Shown piece by piece: positions 35,215-42,285 of a stretch of DNA of 47,311 nucleotides. Numbering within the stretch: position 1 is the stretch's first letter; the number at the start of each line of letters is the position of its first letter. Origin of the DNA: Terriglobia bacterium. Lineage in GTDB: Bacteria; Acidobacteriota; Terriglobia; UBA7540. The stretch lies in the NCBI GenBank assembly GCA_030040995.1, contig JASHOS010000125.1:1-47311 (forward strand), given 5' to 3'. The notes below the pieces were generated by a model. It did no database searches and was not told the DNA's origin. It was given only the letters and a program-made list of their open reading frames with translations. The position numbers and the translations under genes were made by a program.

Positions 35215-35801
35215 AGCCCTGGCCTCCCCGACAAGGCTTCCTCCAGCCAGTTTCGGGCGAAGCTCCAGTGGCGGGCAACGGTAGCGGTGCCGCAGCCCAT
35301 TTCCCGGGCGATCTCCTCGCGCGTCAGGCCTTGGAAGACCCTCAGCTCCACCACGCGCCGGAGTGCGGGATTGATGACGGCGAGCCGGTTCAGAACATTG
35401 TCAACTTCAACAAGCGACTGTTCTGTAGGCGAATGCGGGCCAGGAAGGTCGGGAAGCTCAGCTTTTTCCGCGCGCCTCGAGAGGGGACGGGCATGATGGA
35501 TCAGCAGCCGCTTCATCAGGTAAGCCGCCAGACCCAGGAACGCGGCCTTCTCATCTGCTCCGTCCGAACTGGCCGGGCGAAGGGCCTTGACTTTGACCAG
35601 TTCGAGATAGAGTTGATGCACCACAGCGGTGGGCTGGAGCGTGTGATCCGGACGCTCGGCCCGCATGCGCGCGGCGGCAATTCGCCGGAGCTCGGGGTAG
35701 AAAAGCTCGACCAGCCGGCCGGCGGCCTCATGGTCGCCGTTGCGAAAACTCGCCATCAGCCGGGCTACGGTATCGGGCTGAAGAGAGGTTGGGACCGTCA
35801 C
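35211..35801 (-). CDS. ECF-family RNA polymerase sigma factor
   Basis: 196 residues with sigma region 2 (about 10-85: FRNGDHEAAGRLVELFYPEL, QPTAVVHQLYLELVK) and region 4 (about 130-185: NPALRRVVELRVFQGLTREE, then the helix-turn-helix IAREMGCGTATVARHWSFAR). Region 3 is missing, as expected for an ECF sigma. The pattern resembles the subgroup that is usually encoded beside Ser/Thr kinases rather than beside a membrane anti-sigma factor; none is present here. It starts with GTG and is followed by the kinase with a four-base overlap. It is transcribed divergently from a PEP-CTERM gene 123 bp away. Confidence 0.92.
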   Translation of the reverse strand: MTVPTSLQPDTVARLMASFRNGDHEAAGRLVELFYPELRRIAAARMRAERPDHTLQPTAVVHQLYLELVKVKALRPASSDGADEKAAFLGLAAYLMKRLLIHHARPLSRRAEKAELPDLPGPHSPTEQSLVEVDNVLNRLAVINPALRRVVELRVFQGLTREEIAREMGCGTATVARHWSFARNWLEEALSGRPGL

Positions 35802-35924
35802 TTTGGCACCTAGTTTAACCCGCCCAAAGAAATTTTAAAAGGCACGATACAATCCCCCAGCCTGCTCTCCCATTACAGGATGAGAAGTCCGTAAAAACCC
35901 AGGATGGCTCGCGGAGGTCACACA

Positions 35925-36479
35925 ATGAAAGAAAACTTTTACTCGCTCTTGGGCCGCTTCGTGCTGCCGAGTCTTGCCGTGTTGATTGCGTTGGCGCTGC
36001 TGGCGCCTGCCTTCGCTGCGGCGGATACAATCACTACATTCGATATCTCGGGGACCGCGTCAGCCAACGCAGGCCAAAGCTGCGGCAATGATTGCACGTT
36101 CTCCGGCACGCTTACTGTGGACGTGACTGCCGGGAGTTTAACTGCTGTAGACATCACGTTTCCGGGCCTGACGGCTTTCGACGACGTCTTCCAGAGCAAT
36201 TCAGAATCTTCCCTCTGGACTGTCGGGGCCTATAACAGCACGAATGACATGCTAACGTTCGCCCTTACTACGAGCCCCACCGAAGGGTCGCTGGTTGGTC
36301 TCACCGGCGGTACGATCTTCGGCGCTGTTGTGCTGAGTACCACTACTAACCCGCCCTATCTCTTCAATGAGGGCCAGGGTAGCATCACCGCGCTGACGCC
36401 CGAACCATCTTCGTTGGTGCTGTTTGGGCTTGGGATGCTGGGGCTTGCTTTCGTCTGCCGCCCAGGGGCGCGGGCCTGA
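35925..36479 (+). CDS. PEP-CTERM sorting-signal protein
   Basis: The ATG at 35925 has GGAGG eight bases upstream. The 184-aa protein has a signal peptide (hydrophobic 10-27, ending AFAAADT), a beta-rich body with two Cys (QSCGNDCTFSG) and a C-terminal sorting signal: TPEPSSLVLFGLGMLGLAFV followed by a basic tail (CRPGARA). PEP-CTERM proteins are processed by an exosortase and placed on the cell surface, often with exopolysaccharide. No exosortase gene lies in the window. The body resembles no enzyme. It is divergent from the ECF sigma gene. Confidence 0.85.
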   Translation: MKENFYSLLGRFVLPSLAVLIALALLAPAFAAADTITTFDISGTASANAGQSCGNDCTFSGTLTVDVTAGSLTAVDITFPGLTAFDDVFQSNSESSLWTVGAYNSTNDMLTFALTTSPTEGSLVGLTGGTIFGAVVLSTTTNPPYLFNEGQGSITALTPEPSSLVLFGLGMLGLAFVCRPGARA

Positions 36480-36558
36480 GCGCCGTAAGTGATTCAGCGT
36501 GCCGGCGCCGGCCATGACGCTGCCGCCACCGGCGGAAGCTCCGTATAGCAAGATACAG

Positions 36559-36647
36559 GGTAGTTACTCAGTTTGACGTAGGGGCGGCTTTACGCCGCCA
36601 CATGGCGAGGTAAACTCGCCGTTACGAATTCAAATTGAGTCACTACC
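36559..36647. mobile_element. 89-bp MITE with 17-bp inverted ends and 8-bp target duplication
   Basis: The left end GGTAGTTACTCAGTTTG (36559-36575) and the right end (36631-36647; reverse complement GGTAGTGACTCAATTTG) match at 15 of 17 bases. AGATACAG occurs exactly before the left end (36551-36558) and exactly after the right end (36648-36655), a perfect 8-bp target-site duplication. The interior holds two hairpins, GGCGGC-TTTAC-GCCGCC-type and GGCGAG-GTAAA-CTCGCC. There is no coding capacity, so a transposase encoded elsewhere must have moved it. Confidence 0.85.
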
Positions 36648-36749
36648 AGATACAGAGAATGCTTGAGGTTAGCCCGCGGTACGGCATCGAGTTTGTCTTA
36701 CCAAAGATTTAGCGCCGGATTTCACAAATATGCCAAGGAGACAACCATT

Positions 36750-37268
36750 GTGAGTAAATTGTGGCAGATGTTCCTCTTGACCGTGGTGATTGGTGGCGCG
36801 GCATTCTTCGCTGGGCCGAAGATTTGGCCAATGGGGGCTGGCGTTCCCATGCCGCCGGCAAATCTTCTGCCCGCCTACATCGCGCTCGCGGCTATTGAGG
36901 CGCTGGCCTTCGGTTTTGCCGTGGCGTTCGCCGCATTCGGATGGCCGGTGGTTCGGGACTTGCGTCTTGGGCCGCGATGGCTTAACAAAATGCTGTTTGT
37001 CACCCTCACTTGGTTTTTGGGGAATTGGTGGTTCCACGATAATTTGCACATGCACGTCGGTCTTGATATGCATCGGCTCGTCTACATTGAATACGGCTTT
37101 CACATGTCCATGCTGACCTGCGCGCTGATCCTGGTTCTCAGTTTGATGCGTCTTGCAAGCCACGCAGAGGTCCGAAGAGACCGGCCCGAACATTTGCCGG
37201 AACCCTTTTCACAGCAAGACATTGACGTGACCGAGACTGCGGATTATGGCCAGCGGGTGATTAGATGA
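36750..37268 (+). CDS. Membrane protein with histidine-rich segment, function unknown
   Basis: I choose the GTG at 36750 (next residues SKLWQMFLLTVVIGG), with AAGGAG nine bases upstream; codons before it look non-coding. The 172 residues hold four hydrophobic helices: MFLLTVVIGGAAFFAG, LPAYIALAAIEALAFGFAVA, MLFVTLTWFLGNWW and MSMLTCALILVLSLM. Between the third and fourth is HDNLHMHVGLDMHRLVYIEY, with five His residues that could bind a metal or haem. The tail is polar and acidic. No family is recognised. It stands alone between PEP-CTERM genes. Confidence 0.7.
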   Translation: MSKLWQMFLLTVVIGGAAFFAGPKIWPMGAGVPMPPANLLPAYIALAAIEALAFGFAVAFAAFGWPVVRDLRLGPRWLNKMLFVTLTWFLGNWWFHDNLHMHVGLDMHRLVYIEYGFHMSMLTCALILVLSLMRLASHAEVRRDRPEHLPEPFSQQDIDVTETADYGQRVIR

Positions 37269-37340
37269 CGCCGCTGGCTGCCCAGCCGGGCAGACTTGGC
37301 TGCAGTTGATCGGCGGGTAGCCCGTGAGGGGCAGAGGTTT

Positions 37341-37393
37341 ACGCTATCAGTTTGTCAGTGCCGATTTAGATTTCAGCAGGGAGGAATAAGATG
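37341..37393 (+). repeat. Duplicated leader sequence, copy 1 (upstream of PEP-CTERM gene)
   Basis: The 53 bp from ACGCTATCAGTTTGTCAGTG through the ribosome-binding site and start codon of the PEP-CTERM gene recur nearly unchanged at 38103-38158, with a handful of substitutions and a three-base addition. The duplication includes the GAGGAATAAG translation signal. Confidence 0.85.
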
Positions 37394-38080
37394 AGACTAC
37401 AGATTCGAAGAGCAGCCTATTTTGCAAGCCTTGTTGCCTTCGCGGCGCTTGTTACCGCCGGAGCCGCGAGGGCCACCACGATAACTGTCTTCACGAATTT
37501 CACCGGCACTCCTTCGTTTAACACCTCAGATGCCCTCCCCGTCAGTGGTTCCGCTTCCGGCGATTTTGTGGAAGCCATGCCGTTTACTGCTGGTTCGACA
37601 GCGGACTTGGCGGATGCGGTTCTCGCTCTGGGGAACGAGTCTGCTGACGACAACAGCCCGATTACTTTGGATCTGGACTCGAACAGCGGCGGGGTACCGG
37701 GGACGATCCTGGCCACGCTGACGCAGCAGGGGACGATACCGGATTCCGATACGCCTGGCTTAGTGACCTTCGACTATAGCGGCGCGGGCGTCGAGCTCAC
37801 TTCGGGCACGTTGTACTGGTTGGTCGCTGTGGAGACGGATGCTCATTCAATCCAGGAATGGTTCTACTCGAGCAGTGACACCGGCACCCGAGCTTTCACC
37901 GACTCCGCCAACGGTACGGGGTCGTGGCTGACACACTCCGGCACGCTGTCAGCATTCCAGGTGGATGGCACTACACCAACTCCGGCGCCTGAACCCGGCT
38001 CATTCACGCTGCTGGCGGTGGGATTGTTCGGCGGACTGGGCCTGGTTTGGGTAGAACGAAGACGCCGTGTTTCCGCGTAG
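37391..38080 (+). CDS. PEP-CTERM sorting-signal protein (choice-of-anchor type)
   Basis: 229 residues: signal peptide (1-28, basic start MRLQIRRAAYF, cleavage near ARA-TT), a beta-sandwich body with motifs common in exosortase-sorted choice-of-anchor domains (VEAMPFTAGSTADLADAVLAL, TLYWLVAVETDAHSIQEWFY), and a C-terminal signal APEPGSFTLLAVGLFGGLGL, helix and basic end ERRRRVSA. GGAGG stands before the ATG. The stop codon TAG is formed by the GTAG of a following palindromic repeat. The protein is probably surface-exposed and structural; a ligand cannot be inferred. Confidence 0.85.
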   Translation: MRLQIRRAAYFASLVAFAALVTAGAARATTITVFTNFTGTPSFNTSDALPVSGSASGDFVEAMPFTAGSTADLADAVLALGNESADDNSPITLDLDSNSGGVPGTILATLTQQGTIPDSDTPGLVTFDYSGAGVELTSGTLYWLVAVETDAHSIQEWFYSSSDTGTRAFTDSANGTGSWLTHSGTLSAFQVDGTTPTPAPEPGSFTLLAVGLFGGLGLVWVERRRRVSA

Positions 38081-38106
38081 CGCGGACTCCTGTCCGAAGT
38101 CCACGC
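38077..38106. repeat. GTAGCGC-type hairpin overlapping the PEP-CTERM stop codon
   Basis: GTAGCGCGGACT is followed by a nine-base loop and AGTCCACGCTA. The TAG stop of the preceding gene is the TAG of the repeat start. TTCCGCGTAGCG at its left edge recurs at the stop codon of the small secreted-protein gene near 43437. Confidence 0.55.
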
Positions 38107-38158
38107 TATCAGTTCGTCAGTGCCGATTTGGATTTCAACAGCGAGGAATAAGAAGATG
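38103..38158 (+). repeat. Duplicated leader sequence, copy 2
   Basis: Matches the sequence upstream of the PEP-CTERM gene at 37341-37393 through the ribosome-binding site to the start codon. It now leads into a 21-codon stub rather than a full gene. Confidence 0.85.
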
Positions 38159-38221
38159 AAGAAGGTTCTGGCATTTTTCTTCTGGCGTTTTCCTTTGATT
38201 CCACGCTCCCCGTTCTGTTAA
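38156..38221 (+). pseudogene. 21-codon stub of a secreted protein
   Basis: Behind the duplicated leader a frame begins MKKVLAFFFWRFPLIP and stops after 21 residues. The first half looks like a signal peptide (two Lys, then a hydrophobic run), as in neighbouring PEP-CTERM genes. It is probably what remains of a duplicated gene whose body was lost. Confidence 0.5.
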
Positions 38222-38289
38222 GCTCACTTCCCCGTGCAGGGAACGCCTTACCTGTGCCTGACTCATCACTTTTCTCTGAAGGAGGAAAA

Positions 38290-38985
38290 ATGAAGCTGAG
38301 GTATATCGCAGTACTCGCGTTAGCAGTGGCAGTTGGGTTCGCGTCCGCCGCCATGGCGGATGAGTTCAGTTTTTCATTTACCGGCGGAGGCATCACTGCG
38401 TCCGGTATATTCACCGTTTCACAGAGTTCGACGGCTGGCGTCGATGAGATCACCGGTATCAGTGGAACGTTCTCGGACTCGAACGTGGGTGTCTCCGGCG
38501 CGATTACCGGGCTGTACCAGCCGGTATCGTATGTGAGCAACACTCTCGCCACACCCGGCATTGCGGATACCGCAGGCGGCTTGTCCTACGATGACACGTT
38601 TTACCCGGCAGGAAACTCTCCCTTGGTCTGTTACGATCTCATCAACGGCGTATCCACGCTAACCTATCCATTTTCCGGAGGCGTGTTCGACATCTTCGGC
38701 GTGGCGTTTAACATTGCCGGACCCGGAAGTTACGTGGGTGAGCTGTGGAGCAACGGTGACGTGGGCGGCGGGCCTATTGTCTACGCAGCAGGCCTCGCGA
38801 ACGCAACAAGCCTTGTTGACGATCCGAATGCTGATAGTGCAACAATACCCCCCGGAGAGTACGGCTCTCTGACCGTAAGCCCCGTGCCGGAATCTGGTTC
38901 GCTGGTACTAATGAGCATCGGATTGCTGGGCATCGCGGCGCTGTGGGCGCGCAAAATCGACCGGCTCCGGTCGCCGGGGATGTAA
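38290..38985 (+). CDS. PEP-CTERM-type secreted protein (variant VPE signal)
   Basis: The ATG at 38290 follows GAAGGAGG closely. The 231-aa protein has a signal peptide (MKLRYIAVLALAVAVGFASA, cleavage near AMA-DE) and a beta-rich body (FSFSFTGGGITASGIFTV and similar strands) that resembles other cohesin-like or choice-of-anchor PEP-CTERM proteins. It ends with a sorting signal in the variant form SPVPESGSLVLMSIGLLGIA, helix and basic tail (WARKIDRLRS). VPE in place of PEP is an accepted variant. No catalytic residues are visible. It is the third such protein within 3 kb. Confidence 0.82.
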   Translation: MKLRYIAVLALAVAVGFASAAMADEFSFSFTGGGITASGIFTVSQSSTAGVDEITGISGTFSDSNVGVSGAITGLYQPVSYVSNTLATPGIADTAGGLSYDDTFYPAGNSPLVCYDLINGVSTLTYPFSGGVFDIFGVAFNIAGPGSYVGELWSNGDVGGGPIVYAAGLANATSLVDDPNADSATIPPGEYGSLTVSPVPESGSLVLMSIGLLGIAALWARKIDRLRSPGM

Positions 38986-39086
38986 GAAGGCTTCACGGGT
39001 CCCGCCTGCTCGGGAAAGAGCTGGCCGAGATCGGATTCTGGCTCTTCGCAGTGCCGGAGTGAATGGGGAGATAAGGAGGACTGTAC

Positions 39087-39569
39087 ATGTCACAGCTGAC
39101 CGCCGACCTGCACGTCAATCCTTCCGACGAGACGATCCGTCTTGGGCCACTTGCGGTTCGCTTCCTGATCACCGCAGAGAACTCCAGTGGCAGCATCGCG
39201 GCATTTGAAGTTATGGTCCCGGCGGCGCAACGGCTGGCCGCTCCGGCGCACAGCCATAACCACTACGACGAGACGATCTACGGCATCGACGGAGTGTTGA
39301 CTTGGACTGTTGACGGAGAACAAATCGATGTCGGGCCTGGGCAGGCGCTATGCATTCCGCGTGGCGCCATTCACCGGTTCGACAACAACGGCAGCCAAGC
39401 CGTGAAGGTACTGTGCGCAGTCACACCAGCAGCGATCGGGCCGCAGTTTTTCCGCGAGTCTGCCGAGGTGATCAACGCGGCGGCCGGTGGTCCGCCGGAC
39501 CGGGCGAAGATGGCCGAGATCATGCGCCGCCACGGACTCACGCCGGCTCCGCCTCCGGCTCGGGCGTAG
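39087..39569 (+). CDS. Cupin-domain protein
   Basis: 160 residues with both cupin motifs intact. Motif 1 is AHSHNHYDETIYGIDG, fitting H-x-H-x4-E-x6-G, and motif 2 is GPGQALCIPRGAIHRFDN, fitting G-x5-P-x-G-x2-H-x3-N. Together they provide three His and one Glu to bind a metal such as Fe, Mn or Ni. The C-terminal 50 residues (PQFFRESAEVINAAAGG onward) are helical. Single-domain cupins of this kind are dioxygenases, isomerases or binding proteins; the reaction cannot be deduced. AAGGAGG precedes the ATG. The gene stands alone. Confidence 0.88.
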   Translation: MSQLTADLHVNPSDETIRLGPLAVRFLITAENSSGSIAAFEVMVPAAQRLAAPAHSHNHYDETIYGIDGVLTWTVDGEQIDVGPGQALCIPRGAIHRFDNNGSQAVKVLCAVTPAAIGPQFFRESAEVINAAAGGPPDRAKMAEIMRRHGLTPAPPPARA

Positions 39570-39834
39570 AGGCTGGAGCATGTCAGAGCGCAATCGACAC
39601 ACCCGATTTGCCATTGCGGTTGGATTTAGATGACGCGCTACTCGTCCCTTGTGGAAGACTTGCCGAACATCTGGGGGGTTGGCAGCGAAGGCGCCGCTTT
39701 CGACCTCATGACTTCACGGACTCGACTCCGGAATAACTCAACCCGCCCTCTATTGCTCGCCTTCATTCGCGGCCGTCAGTTCTGTCCGAGGGGATGCGCG
39801 AGTGCCGGTGATCCTCTCCACTGACGTCCGTAAT
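39570..39834. other. Gap after the cupin gene
   Basis: Nothing supported. Short frames here lack ribosome-binding sites. The right part may include more decayed ISL3 transposase sequence, but I cannot align it. Confidence 0.35.
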
Positions 39835-40032
39835 CTGTTACTTGAGTTGCATCGGGAGCTTGTTCCCGGCCTTCCTCAGCCTATCTGCCGTGCCGGTCAC
39901 GGCTGATGGTCATCACACCCGGACGGCCTCCAACCCATGCCGCCAGCGATTCCGCCGAGCCTTCGGGGGCAAATTCACTGCCCGGCTCCGCTTCAGATCC
40001 ACCACAATGGTCCCGAAACCTGGGCTATCCAT
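39835..40032 (-). pseudogene. Fossil ISL3-family transposase fragment
   Basis: On the reverse strand one frame reads DSPGFGTIVVDLKRSRAVNL. After a frameshift another reads AESLAAWVGGRPGVMTISRD, followed by RHGR, a stop, and AEEGREQAPDATQV. These segments follow the order of the ISL3 transposase core: YGTILVDL..RPVDLLPDRSAESLAAWL..HPGV..ISRDRAGAYA..APDATQVADR-like. Two frame changes and an internal stop show it is dead. It lies just upstream of the DUF2589 cluster and indicates that this spot has accepted mobile DNA. Confidence 0.65.
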
Positions 40033-40152
40033 CGACTGACTTATTATAGTACAAGTAAATATCTACAAATGTGTTGACTCATGATATACTCTCTTTTTGT
40101 TCGAGGAGTAAAGCCGACCTAAACAACGCCAATTTGACAAGGAGAGACTACA

Positions 40153-40878
40153 GTGCCAGAACCAGGGCCAGAATTATTATCGATAGCTCAGCAATTCTCA
40201 GGACTCCCAATGGACTCGTTAATCGGTGGACCCCTTAACGCCGCAGCTAACGCCAATGCTGCAATGGCATTGACACAGACCAAGTTCCTGCTAGACACGT
40301 GTTTCACAAAACAAACCACTGGGACTCCTCCAGTGGACTCCTATTCCCCAATCATGATTGAAATGTCCCTCACGAGAGGTGTACTCACCCCGGGAAGTCC
40401 GGCACTTCCTGCGGGACCGGGCGGCAACCCGCCCGCCGTGCCCGCCCGCGACACCTCGATTCAGGAGGTCAAGACCACTTTCAATTTGCCGCTCTTGACG
40501 ATCGTTCCGCTGAATTCATTAGCAGTCGATACGGTCGAGATCACTTTCGAAATGGAAGTAAAGTCCAGCTTCTCCGAAGAAACGTCAGAGGCGAAGGAGA
40601 AGGAGATAAAGGCGGAAACCAGCTTTGAGGCAAAGCTTGGCTGGGGTCCGCTAAGCGTCTCGATCAAAGGGTCCGCCAGCTACGATCAAAAGGACACTTC
40701 GACCCACAATACGCATTACGAGAAGAGCAATTCGGCCAAGTACGCGGTCAATGTACATGCCGGCCAACTTCCATTGCCTCAAGGTGTCACTACGATAATT
40801 CAAGCGTTCACAAACTGTATCCAGCCCATATCCATGCCGGCAGTGGTACCGTCAACACGGCAGGCGCTGCCCTCGTAG
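40153..40878 (+). CDS. DUF2589-type protein, large paralogue
   Basis: Starts with GTG (AAGGAG nine bases upstream) and has 241 residues. Its plan is an N-terminal amphipathic helix DSLIGGPLNAAANANAAMAL, a strand YSPIMIEMSLTRGV, a core strand pair FNLPLLTIVPLNSLAVDTVE ending ITFEMEVKS, and a last strand and helix YAVNVHAGQLPLPQGVTTII. This is the pattern of DUF2589 (SLI..PL helix; VPLLTIVPI strand; D.V.I.F). A lysine/glutamate-rich insertion, EETSEAKEKEIKAETSFEAK, lies before the last strand. There is no signal peptide, membrane helix or catalytic motif. The family has no established function known to me. It begins a run of five genes. Confidence 0.78.
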   Translation: MPEPGPELLSIAQQFSGLPMDSLIGGPLNAAANANAAMALTQTKFLLDTCFTKQTTGTPPVDSYSPIMIEMSLTRGVLTPGSPALPAGPGGNPPAVPARDTSIQEVKTTFNLPLLTIVPLNSLAVDTVEITFEMEVKSSFSEETSEAKEKEIKAETSFEAKLGWGPLSVSIKGSASYDQKDTSTHNTHYEKSNSAKYAVNVHAGQLPLPQGVTTIIQAFTNCIQPISMPAVVPSTRQALPS

Positions 40879-41133
40879 CCGCAAGGGTAGGAGTGAAGTG
40901 GGGACGTTCGCGTGTCTAGAAGCAACGTTGTGGAATTGAGGCAGAATGTCGCGTGCTGATTAAGGGTCGAGGCGGCGGTTCAACCCGATTCGTGGTTTAT
41001 CAGGACCCTTATACGTGGGGTGCGATCCTGAACCGATCGAAGATTCCACGATCGGGAGGCGGCGTAGTGAACTATTTTTCCACTCCAGCGGAAAGTGTCG
41101 ACTGTCGCCGGGATGTCCTTTTGAGGGGAGCCT
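40879..41133. other. Spacer between the first two DUF2589-type genes
   Basis: 255 bp without a convincing gene. A GGGGAGCCT ribosome-binding region for the next gene closes it. No terminator is visible, so read-through is possible. Confidence 0.3.
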
Positions 41134-41730
41134 ATGCCCCAGCCTGAGTTGCAGAATCAACTGAGTATTGAGGCTCTGATCGCAGCGCCATTGGTTGCGG
41201 CTTCGAAGGCAAATGTGGTCATGGTAAGCGGCCAGACCAAGGCTTTGCTTGACAATTGCTTTCGCAAAAATAAAGACGACATTTACGAGCCCATCATGAT
41301 TAAGATGTCGCTGACGAGGACATTCCTTCAGCCGGAAAACTCTTCGGCAGACGCGGAGTTCATCAAACCGTTTACGCTGCCTTTTTCTATCCCTCTCATC
41401 TGCCTGGTGCCGATTAACAATATTGTCGTTGATAAGGTCAGTGTCGAATTTGATATGGAAATAACTGCGGTCGCTCCAAAAGAACAGAAGCCTTTGCTGC
41501 CAGGCATAAATCCTGTAGTGGACGACAAAGCTGTTTTGCTCGGAAAAATCTCCAATAAGCCTTCAACCGCCAGGGATGCTCAGCCATCCAAAGAATCTTC
41601 TCACCTGAAAGTAAACATCAATGCGGGACCGCTTCCGTTACCGCTTGGCTTGCTTACCGTGCTGGAACTGTACTCGAAGTCTATACAACCAGTTGACCCT
41701 AAGAAATCGATACAACCCAGCAGTCTCTGA
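41134..41730 (+). CDS. DUF2589-type protein, second paralogue
   Basis: 198 residues that align segment by segment with the first protein of the cluster: helix EALIAAPLVAASKANVVMV with LLDNCF, strand YEPIMIKMSLTRTFLQP, core FSIPLICLVPINNIVVDKVS then VEFDMEIT, and last strand/helix LKVNINAGPLPLPLGLLTVL followed by YSKSIQP. The linker before the last strand is Pro/Lys-rich and shorter than in the first paralogue. It is cytosolic by sequence. The repeated close agreement of the Cys in LLD(T/N)CF and of the IMI-MSLTR segment suggests that the two proteins form a hetero-oligomer or related layers of one assembly; that is inference. Confidence 0.78.
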   Translation: MPQPELQNQLSIEALIAAPLVAASKANVVMVSGQTKALLDNCFRKNKDDIYEPIMIKMSLTRTFLQPENSSADAEFIKPFTLPFSIPLICLVPINNIVVDKVSVEFDMEITAVAPKEQKPLLPGINPVVDDKAVLLGKISNKPSTARDAQPSKESSHLKVNINAGPLPLPLGLLTVLELYSKSIQPVDPKKSIQPSSL

Positions 41731-41752
41731 GACAACGACTTAGGTAGAAGCA

Positions 41753-41959
41753 GTGTTCTTACAAAGCGAACAAACTATTCCGTGCCCCGTATGTAAAACG
41801 GGCATCCCTTTTGACACCGGGCAGTTGTTACTGGGGACACGATTTGCTTGTCCCGGATGTGGGGCAGGAATCGGCCTCGCATCCGAGAGCAAAGATGTCG
41901 TCGTCAAGGCGCTGGCGGCATTTCAGGAAGAACGAGACAGACTTGGAGGGAAGAATTAA
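41753..41959 (+). CDS. Small zinc-ribbon protein in the DUF2589 cluster
   Basis: 68 residues from a GTG start. The core is IPCPVCKTGIPFDTGQLLLG followed by TRFACPGCGAGIGLASES: two CPxC knuckles 20 residues or so apart, a classical zinc ribbon. A helical tail (VVVKALAAFQEERDRLGGKN) follows. Such ribbons mediate protein or nucleic-acid contacts. It lies 22 bases after the second paralogue and its TAA overlaps the ATG of the next gene by one base, so it is part of the same operon. It is probably an adaptor for the DUF2589-type proteins. Confidence 0.72.
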   Translation: MFLQSEQTIPCPVCKTGIPFDTGQLLLGTRFACPGCGAGIGLASESKDVVVKALAAFQEERDRLGGKN

Positions 41960-42285
41960 TGGCTGGTCTAAGACGGGTTGTAGAGCTAATCAAAGCTCGG
42001 TTCACAAGAGCTGTGAACTGGCTGAGACCCGTTAAAATCGAGACGCTCCTAAGAATCGATCCACCTCTTGAAAACGAGGAAATTGCCGAAGGTGCAGCCG
42101 CAAGAAACAGTAAAGCTGCCCGTGTAAGCCTTACTCAGGAAAAACTGTTGTGGCACGCGAGCAGTTTCAAATCAAACTTTACAGAAACGAACGAGGTCGG
42201 GCTCGCGCACTTGCCGCCCGCAAAAGGGCTCCTGAATTTGGTCGATATTCTGTGTAAAGATACCTCTCAAAGCAATCAAGTATGA
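41959..42285 (+). CDS. Unknown protein resembling the C-terminal half of a DUF2589 protein
   Basis: The ATG at 41959 has GGAGGG upstream and overlaps the stop of the zinc-ribbon gene. The 108 residues begin with a basic amphipathic helix (MAGLRRVVELIKARFTRAVNWL), then VKIETLLRIDPPLENEEIAE. The second half, LTQEKLLWHASSFKSNF and then HLPPAKGLLNLVDILCKD, resembles the LPLP-G-LLTVLELY-type last helix of the neighbouring DUF2589 proteins. The typical IVP core strands are missing. It may therefore be a shortened relative that caps or recruits the assembly. The last four bases overlap the start of the next gene. Confidence 0.65.
   Translation: MAGLRRVVELIKARFTRAVNWLRPVKIETLLRIDPPLENEEIAEGAAARNSKAARVSLTQEKLLWHASSFKSNFTETNEVGLAHLPPAKGLLNLVDILCKDTSQSNQV

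Noticed and set aside
39630-40039. Short plus-strand frames between the cupin gene and the DUF2589 cluster
   Set aside because: The right part is the reverse strand of an ISL3 transposase fossil, and the left part has no translation signals.
40060-40100. Promoter upstream of the DUF2589 cluster (TTGACT and TATACT)
   Set aside because: The two boxes are only five bases apart, so they cannot form one sigma-70 promoter; no other well-spaced pair was found, although the AT-rich stretch is a likely promoter region.
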